A DNA stretch of 64,000 nt from Caldora sp965222765. Its GTDB lineage: Bacteria; Cyanobacteriota; Cyanobacteriia; Cyanobacteriales; Coleofasciculaceae. The notes beneath the pieces were generated by a model. The model was not told where the DNA came from and did no database searches. It saw only the letters and a list, made by a program, of their open reading frames with translations. Position numbers and translations under genes: made by a program. Positions 44,636 to 53,294 of the stretch are shown one piece after another. The stretch covers positions 124,001 through 188,000 of the forward strand of contig CBDCVG010000108.1 in the NCBI GenBank assembly GCA_965222765.1, in the 5' to 3' direction. The stretch's first letter is position 1; each line of letters begins with the position of its first letter.

Positions 44636-46960
44636 CTAGAATCGCTCTCCAATACCAAAGTGAAACTGATTATCACCTTGATCGCTCCAACCAAAGTCGA
44701 TACGAATTGGGCCTAGGGGTGACTGAATACGAGCTCCCACACCGTAACCAAGACCAGAACCTGGCAAATTCCGCACTTCACTGGGGTTACCTGGTACATT
44801 ATCATCTGTACCCAAAGTAGTTGCAGCATCAACAAATAGAACTGCTCCCAGGAAGTTGAAAATTGGGAAGCGATATTCAACTGTTCCTTGGATATAGCTA
44901 CGTCCTGAACCTACTTCTCCTGATTCGTAACCCCTTACTGATTCACTACCACCGAGAGAAAAGGCTTCATAGGGGGGCAAATCTCCTAAAACTGTCCCTC
45001 CTTGAATATTCAAGGCAATAGTTTGGCTTTTATTACCTTCTTCCTCTTGAACAAAGTTGGTTAATTGAACAGGGATATAGTAGTTGTAGTTAGCCCTAAT
45101 ACGGTTCATAAGAATGCTACCACCGCCCAGTGGGACGGACTGCTCTGTACTTAGCCGTAATAGAGAGCCTTGGGTAGGTCGTAAGAGATTATTCCGACGA
45201 TCTCTAACTGCACCTAACTGAAGAGTAATTAGGTTGTCTGTGCCATCATCACTAAAGCTCAGGAGTTCGCCAGTAGTTGATCTTGGGGTGATATCACCAT
45301 CACTATTTTTGATGGCAATGGTTTGGAATTGAGTTCCCAAAGATAGGAGCCAATCTGGTCGAACATAGGGATTGTCAGCTATAGGACGGCTAAATCTGAT
45401 ACCACCGCCGGTACGCACAATACGGGGACGATCCGTATTTATACCGTCTTCTTCAAATACTCTAATGTCATCATCATCGTTAACACCAAAGACTAGTGAG
45501 ATCGACCTTCGCCGGAAGGCGTTAACGGTGTAAGAGGTACGGTAAGGATCTCCAGCAATCCAGGGATCAGTAAAACTCAAATCAAACAGGAGAGCTCTGG
45601 TTCCTAGTTGAAACTCTGCCCCAAGAATATGATTATTACCCCCTAGGTTTTGTTGTTGATAGCTAGCTGAACCAAAAAATCCATTAGCCGAACTAAAACC
45701 TCCTCCAGCGGCAAAGGAACCGGTCTTTTTCTCAATCACGTCTACCACCATAATCACTTTGCTGGGATCATCACCAGGAGCAAAAGAAAGGCGCACGTCA
45801 TCAAAAATTCCTAGACCAAAGACTCTTTGCAAATCCCTTTGCACTGTAGCCCGATTAAATACTTCCCCTGGTTTTAACTGGATCTCCCGTGTAATGATAA
45901 AAGGACGGGTACGTCCCCCAATTGGTTCTTCTTTATCACTTTGGGGTGGTAGAGGGTTTCCCTCTTCATCAACTACCGGGTCTCCCTCTTCGTCAAGATA
46001 ACGCACTAAAATATCTTGAATGACCCCTTCTGCCACAATCAATTTGACTGTGCCATCATCGTTAATTTCCACTTGCTCAGCATTAATTACTTGAGCTAAG
46101 TCATAACCTTGCTCTCGATACCACTCGTTTAATTCAATGATCCCTTGTTGGAGGTCTCTAAGATTAATTATCTTGCCATATTGCTCACTGAAAATATTAT
46201 CTACCACTTCCTGAGGCAATATACGTTCACCATCTGTTGGTAAAGTATCAACCGCAACCTCCCGCAGTACTGGGTTAGGAGTTACTAGGAAGGTGATACG
46301 GACGCCCAAAGGAGTATCTACTGGTTCTACATCAACATTGGAAAAGAAGCCAGTAGCAAAGACTGCATTCACATCTTCCTGTAGTTGAGAGCGGGTTGTG
46401 GGACGTCCAGGTTGGGTCTTAATTACCCTGTAGATTTCATTTTCTAGTTCCACCGGTGCGCCAGTAACTAAGACTTCCGCTACTAGCACTCGCGGTTCTG
46501 CTTCTTCAGGAGGGGTTTGTGTTGGCGTAATTGGTGGCGGTTCCGGTGCAATTGGTTCAGACTCAGACGGTTGGTCCTCCTCGTCTGAGAGCCTTTCTTG
46601 ATCCTCAATTTCAGACCCTTCCGGCGTTTCTTGTGCCAGCACAGAATCTTCATCCGGTTGAACAATTATCTGCTCTGGCATCAAAATTGGTTCTGAGGCT
46701 TCTATCTGGTTGAAGGATGGGGGGACTGATGCTTCTGGAACCTGGACTGAGAATTGGGGACTAGGGGCAACAGAGTGAACGTTTGTAGGGGATGGGAGAC
46801 TGGGGAATATTGTTTCCCATCCAGGTTCATCAATCGATAATTTTCCGTTAACCTCAAGGTTATCAGCAATAAACTCAGTAGTCTGTCCACTGCTGGGTTT
46901 AGATAAACTAACACTAGCTACAGCGGCGATTGATGCCGCTAACAAAGGAGATAAGCGCAT
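44636..46960 (-). CDS. BamA/Omp85 outer-membrane assembly factor
   Basis: About 774 residues from ATG 46960, giving a clean signal peptide (MRLSPLLAASIAAVASVSL); the frame extends further to 47008 but without a better start. A Pro/Glu-rich segment of about 100 residues is followed by three POTRA-like domains (about 150-450; VLVAEVLVTGAPVELE, PNPVLREVAVD, GEVFNRATVQRDLQRVFGLGIFDDVRL), then a 16-strand barrel ending in FGWSDQGDNQFHFGIGERF, with the terminal Phe expected of an OMP. It inserts beta-barrel proteins in the outer membrane. Adjacent to lpx genes, as is usual in cyanobacteria. Confidence 0.93.
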   Translation of the reverse strand: MRLSPLLAASIAAVASVSLSKPSSGQTTEFIADNLEVNGKLSIDEPGWETIFPSLPSPTNVHSVAPSPQFSVQVPEASVPPSFNQIEASEPILMPEQIIVQPDEDSVLAQETPEGSEIEDQERLSDEEDQPSESEPIAPEPPPITPTQTPPEEAEPRVLVAEVLVTGAPVELENEIYRVIKTQPGRPTTRSQLQEDVNAVFATGFFSNVDVEPVDTPLGVRITFLVTPNPVLREVAVDTLPTDGERILPQEVVDNIFSEQYGKIINLRDLQQGIIELNEWYREQGYDLAQVINAEQVEINDDGTVKLIVAEGVIQDILVRYLDEEGDPVVDEEGNPLPPQSDKEEPIGGRTRPFIITREIQLKPGEVFNRATVQRDLQRVFGLGIFDDVRLSFAPGDDPSKVIMVVDVIEKKTGSFAAGGGFSSANGFFGSASYQQQNLGGNNHILGAEFQLGTRALLFDLSFTDPWIAGDPYRTSYTVNAFRRRSISLVFGVNDDDDIRVFEEDGINTDRPRIVRTGGGIRFSRPIADNPYVRPDWLLSLGTQFQTIAIKNSDGDITPRSTTGELLSFSDDGTDNLITLQLGAVRDRRNNLLRPTQGSLLRLSTEQSVPLGGGSILMNRIRANYNYYIPVQLTNFVQEEEGNKSQTIALNIQGGTVLGDLPPYEAFSLGGSESVRGYESGEVGSGRSYIQGTVEYRFPIFNFLGAVLFVDAATTLGTDDNVPGNPSEVRNLPGSGLGYGVGARIQSPLGPIRIDFGWSDQGDNQFHFGIGERF

Positions 46961-47099
46961 TGTTTTGAGCTTTGTTGACACTTCCACACACCATACATTG
47001 ATTGCCAAAAGAACAATCAGCTGTTTGTCTCGTTCGTCTATTGTCTACTGTCTGCTGCTGGTTTTAAAGGAAAATTAATTATCCACCACACAAGTACCA

Positions 47100-47837
47100 T
47101 TAATTGCTACTCTGATTGATTGATATAATTCGCTCTAGAACTTGCTGATAAGCAGCTTCGACATTTCCCAAATCGTGACGAAACCGGTCTTTATCCATGA
47201 CTCGTCGGTCTGGGTCTGTTTCGCTTTGGTTCCAAAGACGGCAGCTATCAGGACTGATTTCATCTGCCAAGAGTAACTCTTGGTTGGAACTTACACCAAA
47301 CTCTAGCTTAAAGTCCACCAGAGTAATGTTGCATTGGTTGAAGGTAGCTGTGAGAATCTGGTTAATTTTTAAAGCTTGCTCCTTTAATTGGTTGAGTTGT
47401 TCGGGTGTTGCTAGCTCCAGGAGTAATAAGCGATCGCTTGTTAACAAAGGATCTCCTAACTCATCGTTCTTGAAATAGAACTCCACTAGTGGTGTAGGCA
47501 AGATCTTGCCTACAGGTAATCCAGTTTGTTGACAGAGGCTACCGGCAGCAATGTTCCTGACTACCACCTCTACCGGCAAAATTTTTACTCTTTTGACCAG
47601 CATTTGGTTCGGAGCAAGTCTGTCAATAAAATGGGTGGGAATGCCTTGAGCTTCTAGCAACTGGAATAATTGGGTTGCGATCGCACAGTTGATCTCTCCC
47701 TTGCCAGTAATCTGACCTCGCTTTTGAGCGTTGAAGGCGGTAGCATCATCTTTGAAGTGGGTCAGCAGAATCTCTGGGTCATCGGTAGTGTAAAGAATCT
47801 TGGCTTTCCCTTCGTAAAGTTGGTGATCAACAGACAT
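47100..47837 (-). CDS. purC: SAICAR synthetase
   Basis: A 245-residue purine-biosynthesis ligase (CAIR plus aspartate plus ATP to SAICAR). Motifs: YEGKAKILYTTDD, FKDDATAFNAQKRG, RNIAAGSLCQQTGL, LVDFKLEFGV, LLADEISPDSCRLW. Full length. It is first in the purC-bamA-lpx run, a conserved cyanobacterial order. Heptamer repeats (gaattta) abut its start. Confidence 0.97.
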   Translation of the reverse strand: MSVDHQLYEGKAKILYTTDDPEILLTHFKDDATAFNAQKRGQITGKGEINCAIATQLFQLLEAQGIPTHFIDRLAPNQMLVKRVKILPVEVVVRNIAAGSLCQQTGLPVGKILPTPLVEFYFKNDELGDPLLTSDRLLLLELATPEQLNQLKEQALKINQILTATFNQCNITLVDFKLEFGVSSNQELLLADEISPDSCRLWNQSETDPDRRVMDKDRFRHDLGNVEAAYQQVLERIISINQSSN

Positions 47838-48181
47838 AAGAAATTTAGAATTTAGAATTTAGAATTTAGAATGAATTTTTGGTCTAAAATCTTTGCTGTG
47901 CAAGGATTTTAGAATTGATTTTCGATGAATTTACCACACTTAATCCACGATAGCCATTTTTTCTATAGAGGAGTGAGCAAAATTTTTGGTGGAATTAGGA
48001 CTTACCCACTTAAGTTTCAGGCGGGTGAGCGAAAAAAGGCGTGGGGAAATGAGTCATATCAAGTTCGGTTGAATACTTATACTTCAGTGAAAACAAGGCA
48101 GATGGCAGAAGGCAGATGGCAGAAGGGAATAAAGAAAGTTGCAAGGGAGAAGGGAATTATAAGTGATTATCCGAACTTGAT

Positions 48182-48283
48182 AAGCTAAAACGCATCTAAT
48201 TTGCACCAAATTCAATCATCAGCTTCTTGTGGAACAGGCATCTTGCCTGTCCGAAACATGCAAGGTGAATGCGTCTAAGCTTA
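48182..48283. repeat. interspersed repeat family R3, copy 2 (inverted)
   Basis: Starts aagctaaaacgcatctaat and ends gcgtctaagctt; almost identical over about 100 bp to 34003-34103 in reverse orientation. Confidence 0.85.
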
Positions 48284-48382
48284 TCAGCAGACACAGCAGA
48301 CACAGCAGACGCGGAGACGCGGAGAATGGAAATCCTACGAAAATTTCGTTCACCCGTGTCAGGCTGAGGTGATAGTAAAGCA

Positions 48383-48502
48383 TCTAGTGCAGCACGGCAG
48401 AAGTAACTAACCAGCTGGAGATCGATAGAATCCTTACGCTATAAGCATTCTTAATTCTTAATTCTTAATTCTTAATTCTTAATTCCGCGCAGCGGTACTA
48501 GG
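48383..48502. repeat. interspersed repeat family R2, full copy
   Basis: Runs from ctagtgcagc through gatcgatagaatcctta and aattctt heptamers to gcgcagcggtactag. Same order as 56188-56301. Confidence 0.85.
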
Positions 48503-48774
48503 TCGTCTGGAGATCCTTCGCTACCGCTCAGGATGACGCAATTCCGTAACGGTGGGTAAATCCTATCACCTTCTTAGTTAGCTAAATTTTGATTAATTCA
48601 AGGTTAATAAAAGATTAACAAAAGAAGCCTCATTTTCTCGTAGACATAACTACAATAGAGGTTGGTGACAACATGAACATTCATAAAGAATAACTTTCAT
48701 CATCCTCAAAGCAAGCAGGCGAGACAATCCAAGGTTTTGAACAGTCTGAGTATTTTTAAAATCAGGAGATAATT

Positions 48775-49029
48775 ATGGCAGATAAATCTAATTTTCTATA
48801 TCCCCGAAGTTCCTATCATGGTAATTTCACCCCAGAGCATTTGGTTTTTAACGCTAATCTCCAAGAATTTTCTCAACAGGTGAACTACATCTGCAATCTT
48901 GAGACTGGTGGCAAGCTCCAGCCAGAAGACGCTTATAAGCGAATCAAAGTTCTCTGGAAGCAGTTAAAACGTTCCAAAAAGGAACTCGCAATTGGTCAAA
49001 ATCCTTTTCACAGTGATGAAGGAAGCTAA
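48775..49029 (+). CDS. small conserved cyanobacterial protein (DUF7219-like)
   Basis: An 84-residue cytosolic protein: FLYPRSSYHGNFTPEHLVFN, then LQEFSQQVNYICNLETGGKL and IKVLWKQLKRSKKEL. The motif set matches a small cyanobacterium-restricted family of unknown function. ATG 48775 is preceded by AGGAG (48764-48768) at 6 nt, a good ribosome-binding site. The gene is free-standing. Confidence 0.7.
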   Translation: MADKSNFLYPRSSYHGNFTPEHLVFNANLQEFSQQVNYICNLETGGKLQPEDAYKRIKVLWKQLKRSKKELAIGQNPFHSDEGS

Positions 49030-49031
49030 GG

Positions 49032-49070
49032 AGAATTTAGAATGTAGAATTTAGAATGTAGAATTTAGAG
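49032..49070. repeat. heptamer STRR (GAATTTA/GAATGTA)
   Basis: Tandem gaattta and gaatgta units directly follow the DUF7219-like gene. Confidence 0.9.
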
Positions 49071-49085
49071 GAGTTGAGGTATCTA

Positions 49086-49167
49086 AGGAGATGGGGAGAT
49101 AAGAAGGACAAGGAAAATATTCCTAATTCTCAATTCCCAAGCAACAAACAACAAACAACAAACAACT
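49086..49167 (+). repeat. composite repeat, intergenic copy
   Basis: aggagatggggagataagaa, spacer gaaaatattcc...attccc, then caaacaacaaacaa, overlapping the stop of the adenylate cyclase gene. This complete copy outside a gene shows the element's structure: purine block, spacer, heptamers. Confidence 0.9.
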
Positions 49168-51826
49168 ACTTCCTCAACATTGTGTGAACACCATCCCAGA
49201 AATCTGGGGGTGGGTTGTCAAGATAGTTTTTTGCTCTTTGTAAGTGAGTAAGCACAGCTTGATCAGTGGCTTTTAATTGATGAGCCTGTTCAAAGTAGGT
49301 TAATGCTTTTTGGAAGTCTCTGTTGATATAGGCATGACGTCCTGCTTCGTAGAAGGACAAAAACCGGTTCATATTATCATTAAGGCAGACATCAGCTGTG
49401 TCAATCAATTCGTAAATACTGACTGCCTGATTCTTGCCCTTAACCCGAATTTTGTCTAGTTCCCGCACACAGATGCGATCGCGGCAGAGGTTATAGGTAT
49501 ACTCGCTCAAGATAATGTCGCAGCCATACTCTTTGGTTACTCCTTCGAGACGAGCGCTAAGATTAACTCCATCTCCAATCACGGTGTAATCCATCCGTTT
49601 TTGGGAACCAATATTGCCAGAAACAACTTCTCCTGAACTAATACCGATGCCAATGTGGATTAGGGGCTGCTTGTTCATAATCCGGGATTCATTAAATGCT
49701 GCCAAGCGCCAGCGCATATCAAGGGCTGACTGCACAGCTAGCCAAGCATGATTCTCTTTTAATGGTAGTGGCGCTCCAAAAACAGCCATTAGAGCATCCC
49801 CAATAAACTTGTCTAAAGTGCCTTCATGGTTGAAGACGGCTTCTACCATAGTTTCAAAATACTTATTCAGTAGGGATACTACTTCTGCTGCTCCCAGATT
49901 CTCTGTTAGCGTTGTATAACCCCTAATATCGGAAAATAGTATCGTTACTTCTTCCTTACTTCCCTGCATTAGGGTATCTTCACCCAATGCCAATACTTGT
50001 TCAGCAACTCCGGGGGTTAGGTAGCGATACATTGTGGTCTTTAGCCGCTTTTCTTGGCTAATATCCTCTAAGACGACTAAACCACCTCGCACCGTTCCCT
50101 CTGGATTAGTTAGAGGATTGACAGTTAGATTCGTACTGCGCTCTATTTTCTGAACTTGCTCATAAGATAGATCAGTTGAAGTTTTGGAATCCCAAGGTGT
50201 CTCATTCCAAGGCACATAAACTTCTGGATTATCCGGCTTCGGAATTGCCAGGATATAGAAACTATCCTCAGCTTGTGAGTTAGAGGGGGAATTTGACCGA
50301 TGAGAAGATGAGGAGCCGGAACTTTCAACATTCAACTTGGAATGACTGTTAAACAAGCCTACTATCAGGCTTTGTTCTGGCAGAAAATGCTTAGCACCAG
50401 TGGTCAAACTGTCTTTTAGACGGGACTGTAGATGTTCAATTGGTACAACATCCCAAACATAGCGATTTGTGAGTTTGTACTCCCACAACTCTCGATTTTT
50501 ACTATCGATTTGCTTGATGGGACAACCCAACAAAGATAGAGCAGCATCATTAATAGTGACAATCTTACCCTCCATATCCGTTGAAATTACGGCATCAGAG
50601 AGACTTTGGAGAATGTCCTTCTGATATTGCTTTTCTACCAGGACACTTTCAAAGAGCTTAGCATTTTCTAGAGCCATCCCTGCCTGAATATTGAAAGCCC
50701 TCATAAACTCTTCATCAGAGCTAGTAAAACTGCCTTGTTCCTTATTAATCAGTTGGGTAACACCAATTAATTCCCCGGCAGAGTTAAATACTGGCATACA
50801 GAGTATGCTGCGAGTCTTATAGCCGGTTTGTTTGTCCGCATTAGGGTCAAAGCGAGGATCTTGATAAGCATCGGAGATATTGAGAGTTTCACCAGTAGAA
50901 GCTACATAGCCAGCAATTCCACGATTAGCAGGAATGCGAATTGGTATAATTTCTGTACCTTCTTTGTTGAGTACTTTAGTCCAAAGTTCTCCGGTTTCTT
51001 TGCTCAGCATAAACAAAGTACTGCGGTCTGCCTTCATCAACTTGCGAGCTTGATCCATTACTGACTGTAGTGTGGCTTCTAAATCTAAGCTTTGGACAAG
51101 AGATTGGGTTGCCTTTAGCAGAGCAGCAGCTCCCCGTTGGTTGCGAGCAGCCATGTACAAAGATTGACAAGTTTCGAGGATAATGCCAATCGAAGCAGCA
51201 AAGTCGCGGAATCGCTGTTCATCTTCGCTATCAAATGGTACACCTCCAGCTTTGTTCAACAGCTGAGCTACCGCAACTACTTGATTCGTGCGGCTAAAAA
51301 TCGGCATACATAGGAGGGTTTGAGTTTTATAGCCGGGGCGTTCATCAACTTCTCTGTTGAATAGGGGGTGGTTGTAGGCATCTGGGATATTAAGCTCATC
51401 GCCAGTTTTGGCAACATGGCCAGCTAAACCAACATTGAGGGGAATCCGAATTTCTATGCCTTTGTTACTCTCACTTCCTGGTTCTACTTTGGAAGTTGGA
51501 TCTGTGTGGAAACGGGGAATTTTTGCCCAGAGTTGGTCTTTTTCCGCATCTACCAAAAAGATGGTAGTACGGTCAGCTTGCAGGATTTGACCAACTTTGA
51601 GGGTAAAAGCATCCATCACCTGCTCTAACATGGTTTCAAGAGCTTCGTTGTTGATCATCTCGATCGCCCGCAAAAATTGTTGAAATTCAGCAGTGATGAA
51701 GTCCAACAAACAGATGAATTCGGGGACGGATAGCTCTTTGACTCGGTTAGTCAGGATGCTTGTCCGATTGAGTGTGGTTAACTGAGTCAATGTAGCCAGA
51801 ATGCTACCGGTGTTAGAAAGTGGCAT
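49166..51826 (-). CDS. adenylate cyclase with GAF-GAF-PAS sensor (CyaB-type)
   Basis: This 886-residue soluble class III cyclase has tandem GAF domains (about 55-225 and 245-395), a PAS-like domain (about 405-600, with a Ser-rich low-complexity insert), a cyclase catalytic domain (about 620-800) and a TPR-like tail (about 820-886). Metal Asp lies in ILFSDIRGYT, the purine-selecting Lys in LDKFIGDALMAVFG, and the partner Asp plus ribose and phosphate contacts in MDYTVIGDGVNLSARLE; these favour ATP. GAF domains of this type bind cAMP or cGMP in Anabaena relatives. It may supply cAMP to the CNB domain of the transporter at 56-58 kb (inference). Confidence 0.9.
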   Translation of the reverse strand: MPLSNTGSILATLTQLTTLNRTSILTNRVKELSVPEFICLLDFITAEFQQFLRAIEMINNEALETMLEQVMDAFTLKVGQILQADRTTIFLVDAEKDQLWAKIPRFHTDPTSKVEPGSESNKGIEIRIPLNVGLAGHVAKTGDELNIPDAYNHPLFNREVDERPGYKTQTLLCMPIFSRTNQVVAVAQLLNKAGGVPFDSEDEQRFRDFAASIGIILETCQSLYMAARNQRGAAALLKATQSLVQSLDLEATLQSVMDQARKLMKADRSTLFMLSKETGELWTKVLNKEGTEIIPIRIPANRGIAGYVASTGETLNISDAYQDPRFDPNADKQTGYKTRSILCMPVFNSAGELIGVTQLINKEQGSFTSSDEEFMRAFNIQAGMALENAKLFESVLVEKQYQKDILQSLSDAVISTDMEGKIVTINDAALSLLGCPIKQIDSKNRELWEYKLTNRYVWDVVPIEHLQSRLKDSLTTGAKHFLPEQSLIVGLFNSHSKLNVESSGSSSSHRSNSPSNSQAEDSFYILAIPKPDNPEVYVPWNETPWDSKTSTDLSYEQVQKIERSTNLTVNPLTNPEGTVRGGLVVLEDISQEKRLKTTMYRYLTPGVAEQVLALGEDTLMQGSKEEVTILFSDIRGYTTLTENLGAAEVVSLLNKYFETMVEAVFNHEGTLDKFIGDALMAVFGAPLPLKENHAWLAVQSALDMRWRLAAFNESRIMNKQPLIHIGIGISSGEVVSGNIGSQKRMDYTVIGDGVNLSARLEGVTKEYGCDIILSEYTYNLCRDRICVRELDKIRVKGKNQAVSIYELIDTADVCLNDNMNRFLSFYEAGRHAYINRDFQKALTYFEQAHQLKATDQAVLTHLQRAKNYLDNPPPDFWDGVHTMLRK

Positions 51827-52478
51827 AGTGATGACGGTTCAACAGCTGCTGTGCTCCGATGTATAGGTGAACGAACTCAAGGGCACGTCAACCCAATAGA
51901 TAATTGCTGCCAAAGAGAAAGCATCTATCAAGATTAAAATCCACAAATAAACAAATCGATGTGACACACCCAACCCAGAAATTAAAGCTCACGATTGCCA
52001 TACTCTTCACCAGTATAAAGTTAGTGTCTTGTTGCTGCATCCTATTGCCCTGTTTCTAATCTGGTAAGTAAGTAAGAAGTATCAGGACTTAGGCTTTCTT
52101 TGGCTTGGAATCGGCACTAGTAGAGGTGATTCATCAATTGCCCCTACTGTAATCAATTCCTCAGCTCTTTTCTCCTCAATGCTTTACCTTCTATCCTGAG
52201 AAACACAACCGTGAATATACTTAATTCAAGGTAAATGCTTGTAAGGGTACACTTAAGTGCATCCAATCAACACATTTCCAGTAAGTTCCAAGTGTGTCTT
52301 TCAGTCTTTTGTTGGTTGCGATCGCCTCCAGGATAGGCAGAACTGATCCCAGTCCTCTAGAACCAGATAGTGGAGATTATTTATTGATCCCGATGAAGAA
52401 GTTTGTTTCCAGAAAATACGCCAAAAGCACGCTACAGCAAGAATTATGGCAATGCGCCTCAATGAAACAGGGGCTTCA
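51827..52478. other. gene-poor region upstream of the cyclase, with a 65-bp repeat
   Basis: The stretch atccaatcaacacattt ... ttggttgcgatcgcct (about 52260-52330) recurs with divergence at about 52702-52770, also ending in a ggttgcgatcgcct HIP1 block. No supported gene; the 82-codon frame at 52294 lies across repeats. Confidence 0.6.
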
Positions 52479-52686
52479 TTGGTGTCAACTTAAGGTGAAA
52501 TCCTTGCCCCACAAGGAACTCAAGTTCCTTACTAAGAGCTGAAGTCATCTAAAGATGACTCAATCTGCTCAAAAATCTAGGACTTATCCACTGTAAGGGA
52601 ATTATGTCATCCTGAGCGATAGCGAAGGATCTCCAAACGGCTTAGATGCTTCACTATCACCTATCTCTAACTTAAGTTGACACCAA
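52479..52686. mobile_element. 208-bp MITE-like element with perfect 16-bp TIRs
   Basis: ttggtgtcaacttaag (52479-52494) is exactly inverted at 52671-52686. The interior contains two palindromes (aaggaactcaagttcctt; gtcatctaaagatgac) and a nested copy of the 114-bp repeat (52578 onward). No coding capacity, so a non-autonomous transposon derivative. Confidence 0.8.
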
Positions 52687-52950
52687 TAGACCGACGTGCG
52701 CCCAATCAACACATCCTCAATTAACCCCAATTGTGTCGTAGAATTTTTGGCTGGTTGCGATCGCCTACGGCACCAGCTTTCCCTAAGCGCCATTATTTTA
52801 TGCTATTATTATTTTATAATGGGTAAATTGTGGGCCCATATATAAAGGCGTTTGAATCTCTGGTGCAAGATGCCAGCTCTTGTCCAAAGAGGTAATAAGC
52901 TCAAAAGATATATACTGACAAACAAATTAGCCTGTTGACTGGAGTTCGGT

Positions 52951-53073
52951 ATGCGACTCAAACGCATCAAACTGGTTGCAATTGTTCTGCTAACACTGCT
53001 GGTAACTTTGACAGTGGGTAAGGTTGAATTCAACCCAAATCCCCGATTCGTTAAAAGGGATATGTCATCCTGA
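52951..53073 (+). pseudogene. signal-peptide stub cut by a MITE-like repeat
   Basis: A 40-codon frame starts MRLKRIKLVAIVLLTLLVTL, a strong Sec signal or membrane anchor, and ends a few codons inside the repeat that begins at about 53057. The mature protein it once exported is missing. Confidence 0.55.
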
Positions 53074-53149
53074 GCGGTAGCGAAGGATCTCCAGACGGCT
53101 GAGATGCTTCACTATCACCTCAGCATGACACTTGAGTGCGTAAGTCCTA
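53057..53149. repeat. MITE-like repeat, copy C (left end missing)
   Basis: tatgtcatcctgagcggtag through gagtgcgtaagtccta, matching 8008-8121 but without the left terminal repeat. It interrupts the signal-peptide stub. Between it and sqdX (53150-53294) only a gttgggtttcgccg / ccacccaaccta repeat is seen. Confidence 0.8.
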
Positions 53150-53294
53150 GATATACAAATATCCAGGATTATTGTCATTAATTGATGTTTTTCGGGAAGA
53201 TTCAGCTGTTGGGTTTCGCCGTTGGAGCAGGCTCACAAGATACCCTGAATCCCTGCGGCTCCACCCAACCTACACCCCTGGGAGTGGGGGAAGC

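Larger units (their letters stand above)
47838..48774. other. 937-bp repeat-filled intergenic region
   Basis: From left to right: gaattta heptamers (47838-47875), a low-complexity ggcagatggcagaa block (about 48100-48135), R3 copy (48182-48283), acagcagacacagcagacgc repeats, R2 copy (48383-48502) and a MITE-like fragment (48503-48562). After about 48600 follow AT-rich bases that probably contain the promoter of the DUF7219-like gene. An 87-codon frame at 47925-48188 runs through repeats and is not supported. Confidence 0.7.

Noticed and set aside
47925..48188. 87-residue ORF upstream of purC
   Set aside because: Much of it reads through low-complexity repeats; no ribosome-binding site or recognisable motif.
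52294..52542. 82-residue ORF
   Set aside because: Crosses a 65-bp repeat and the left end of the TIR element; composition is not coding-like.
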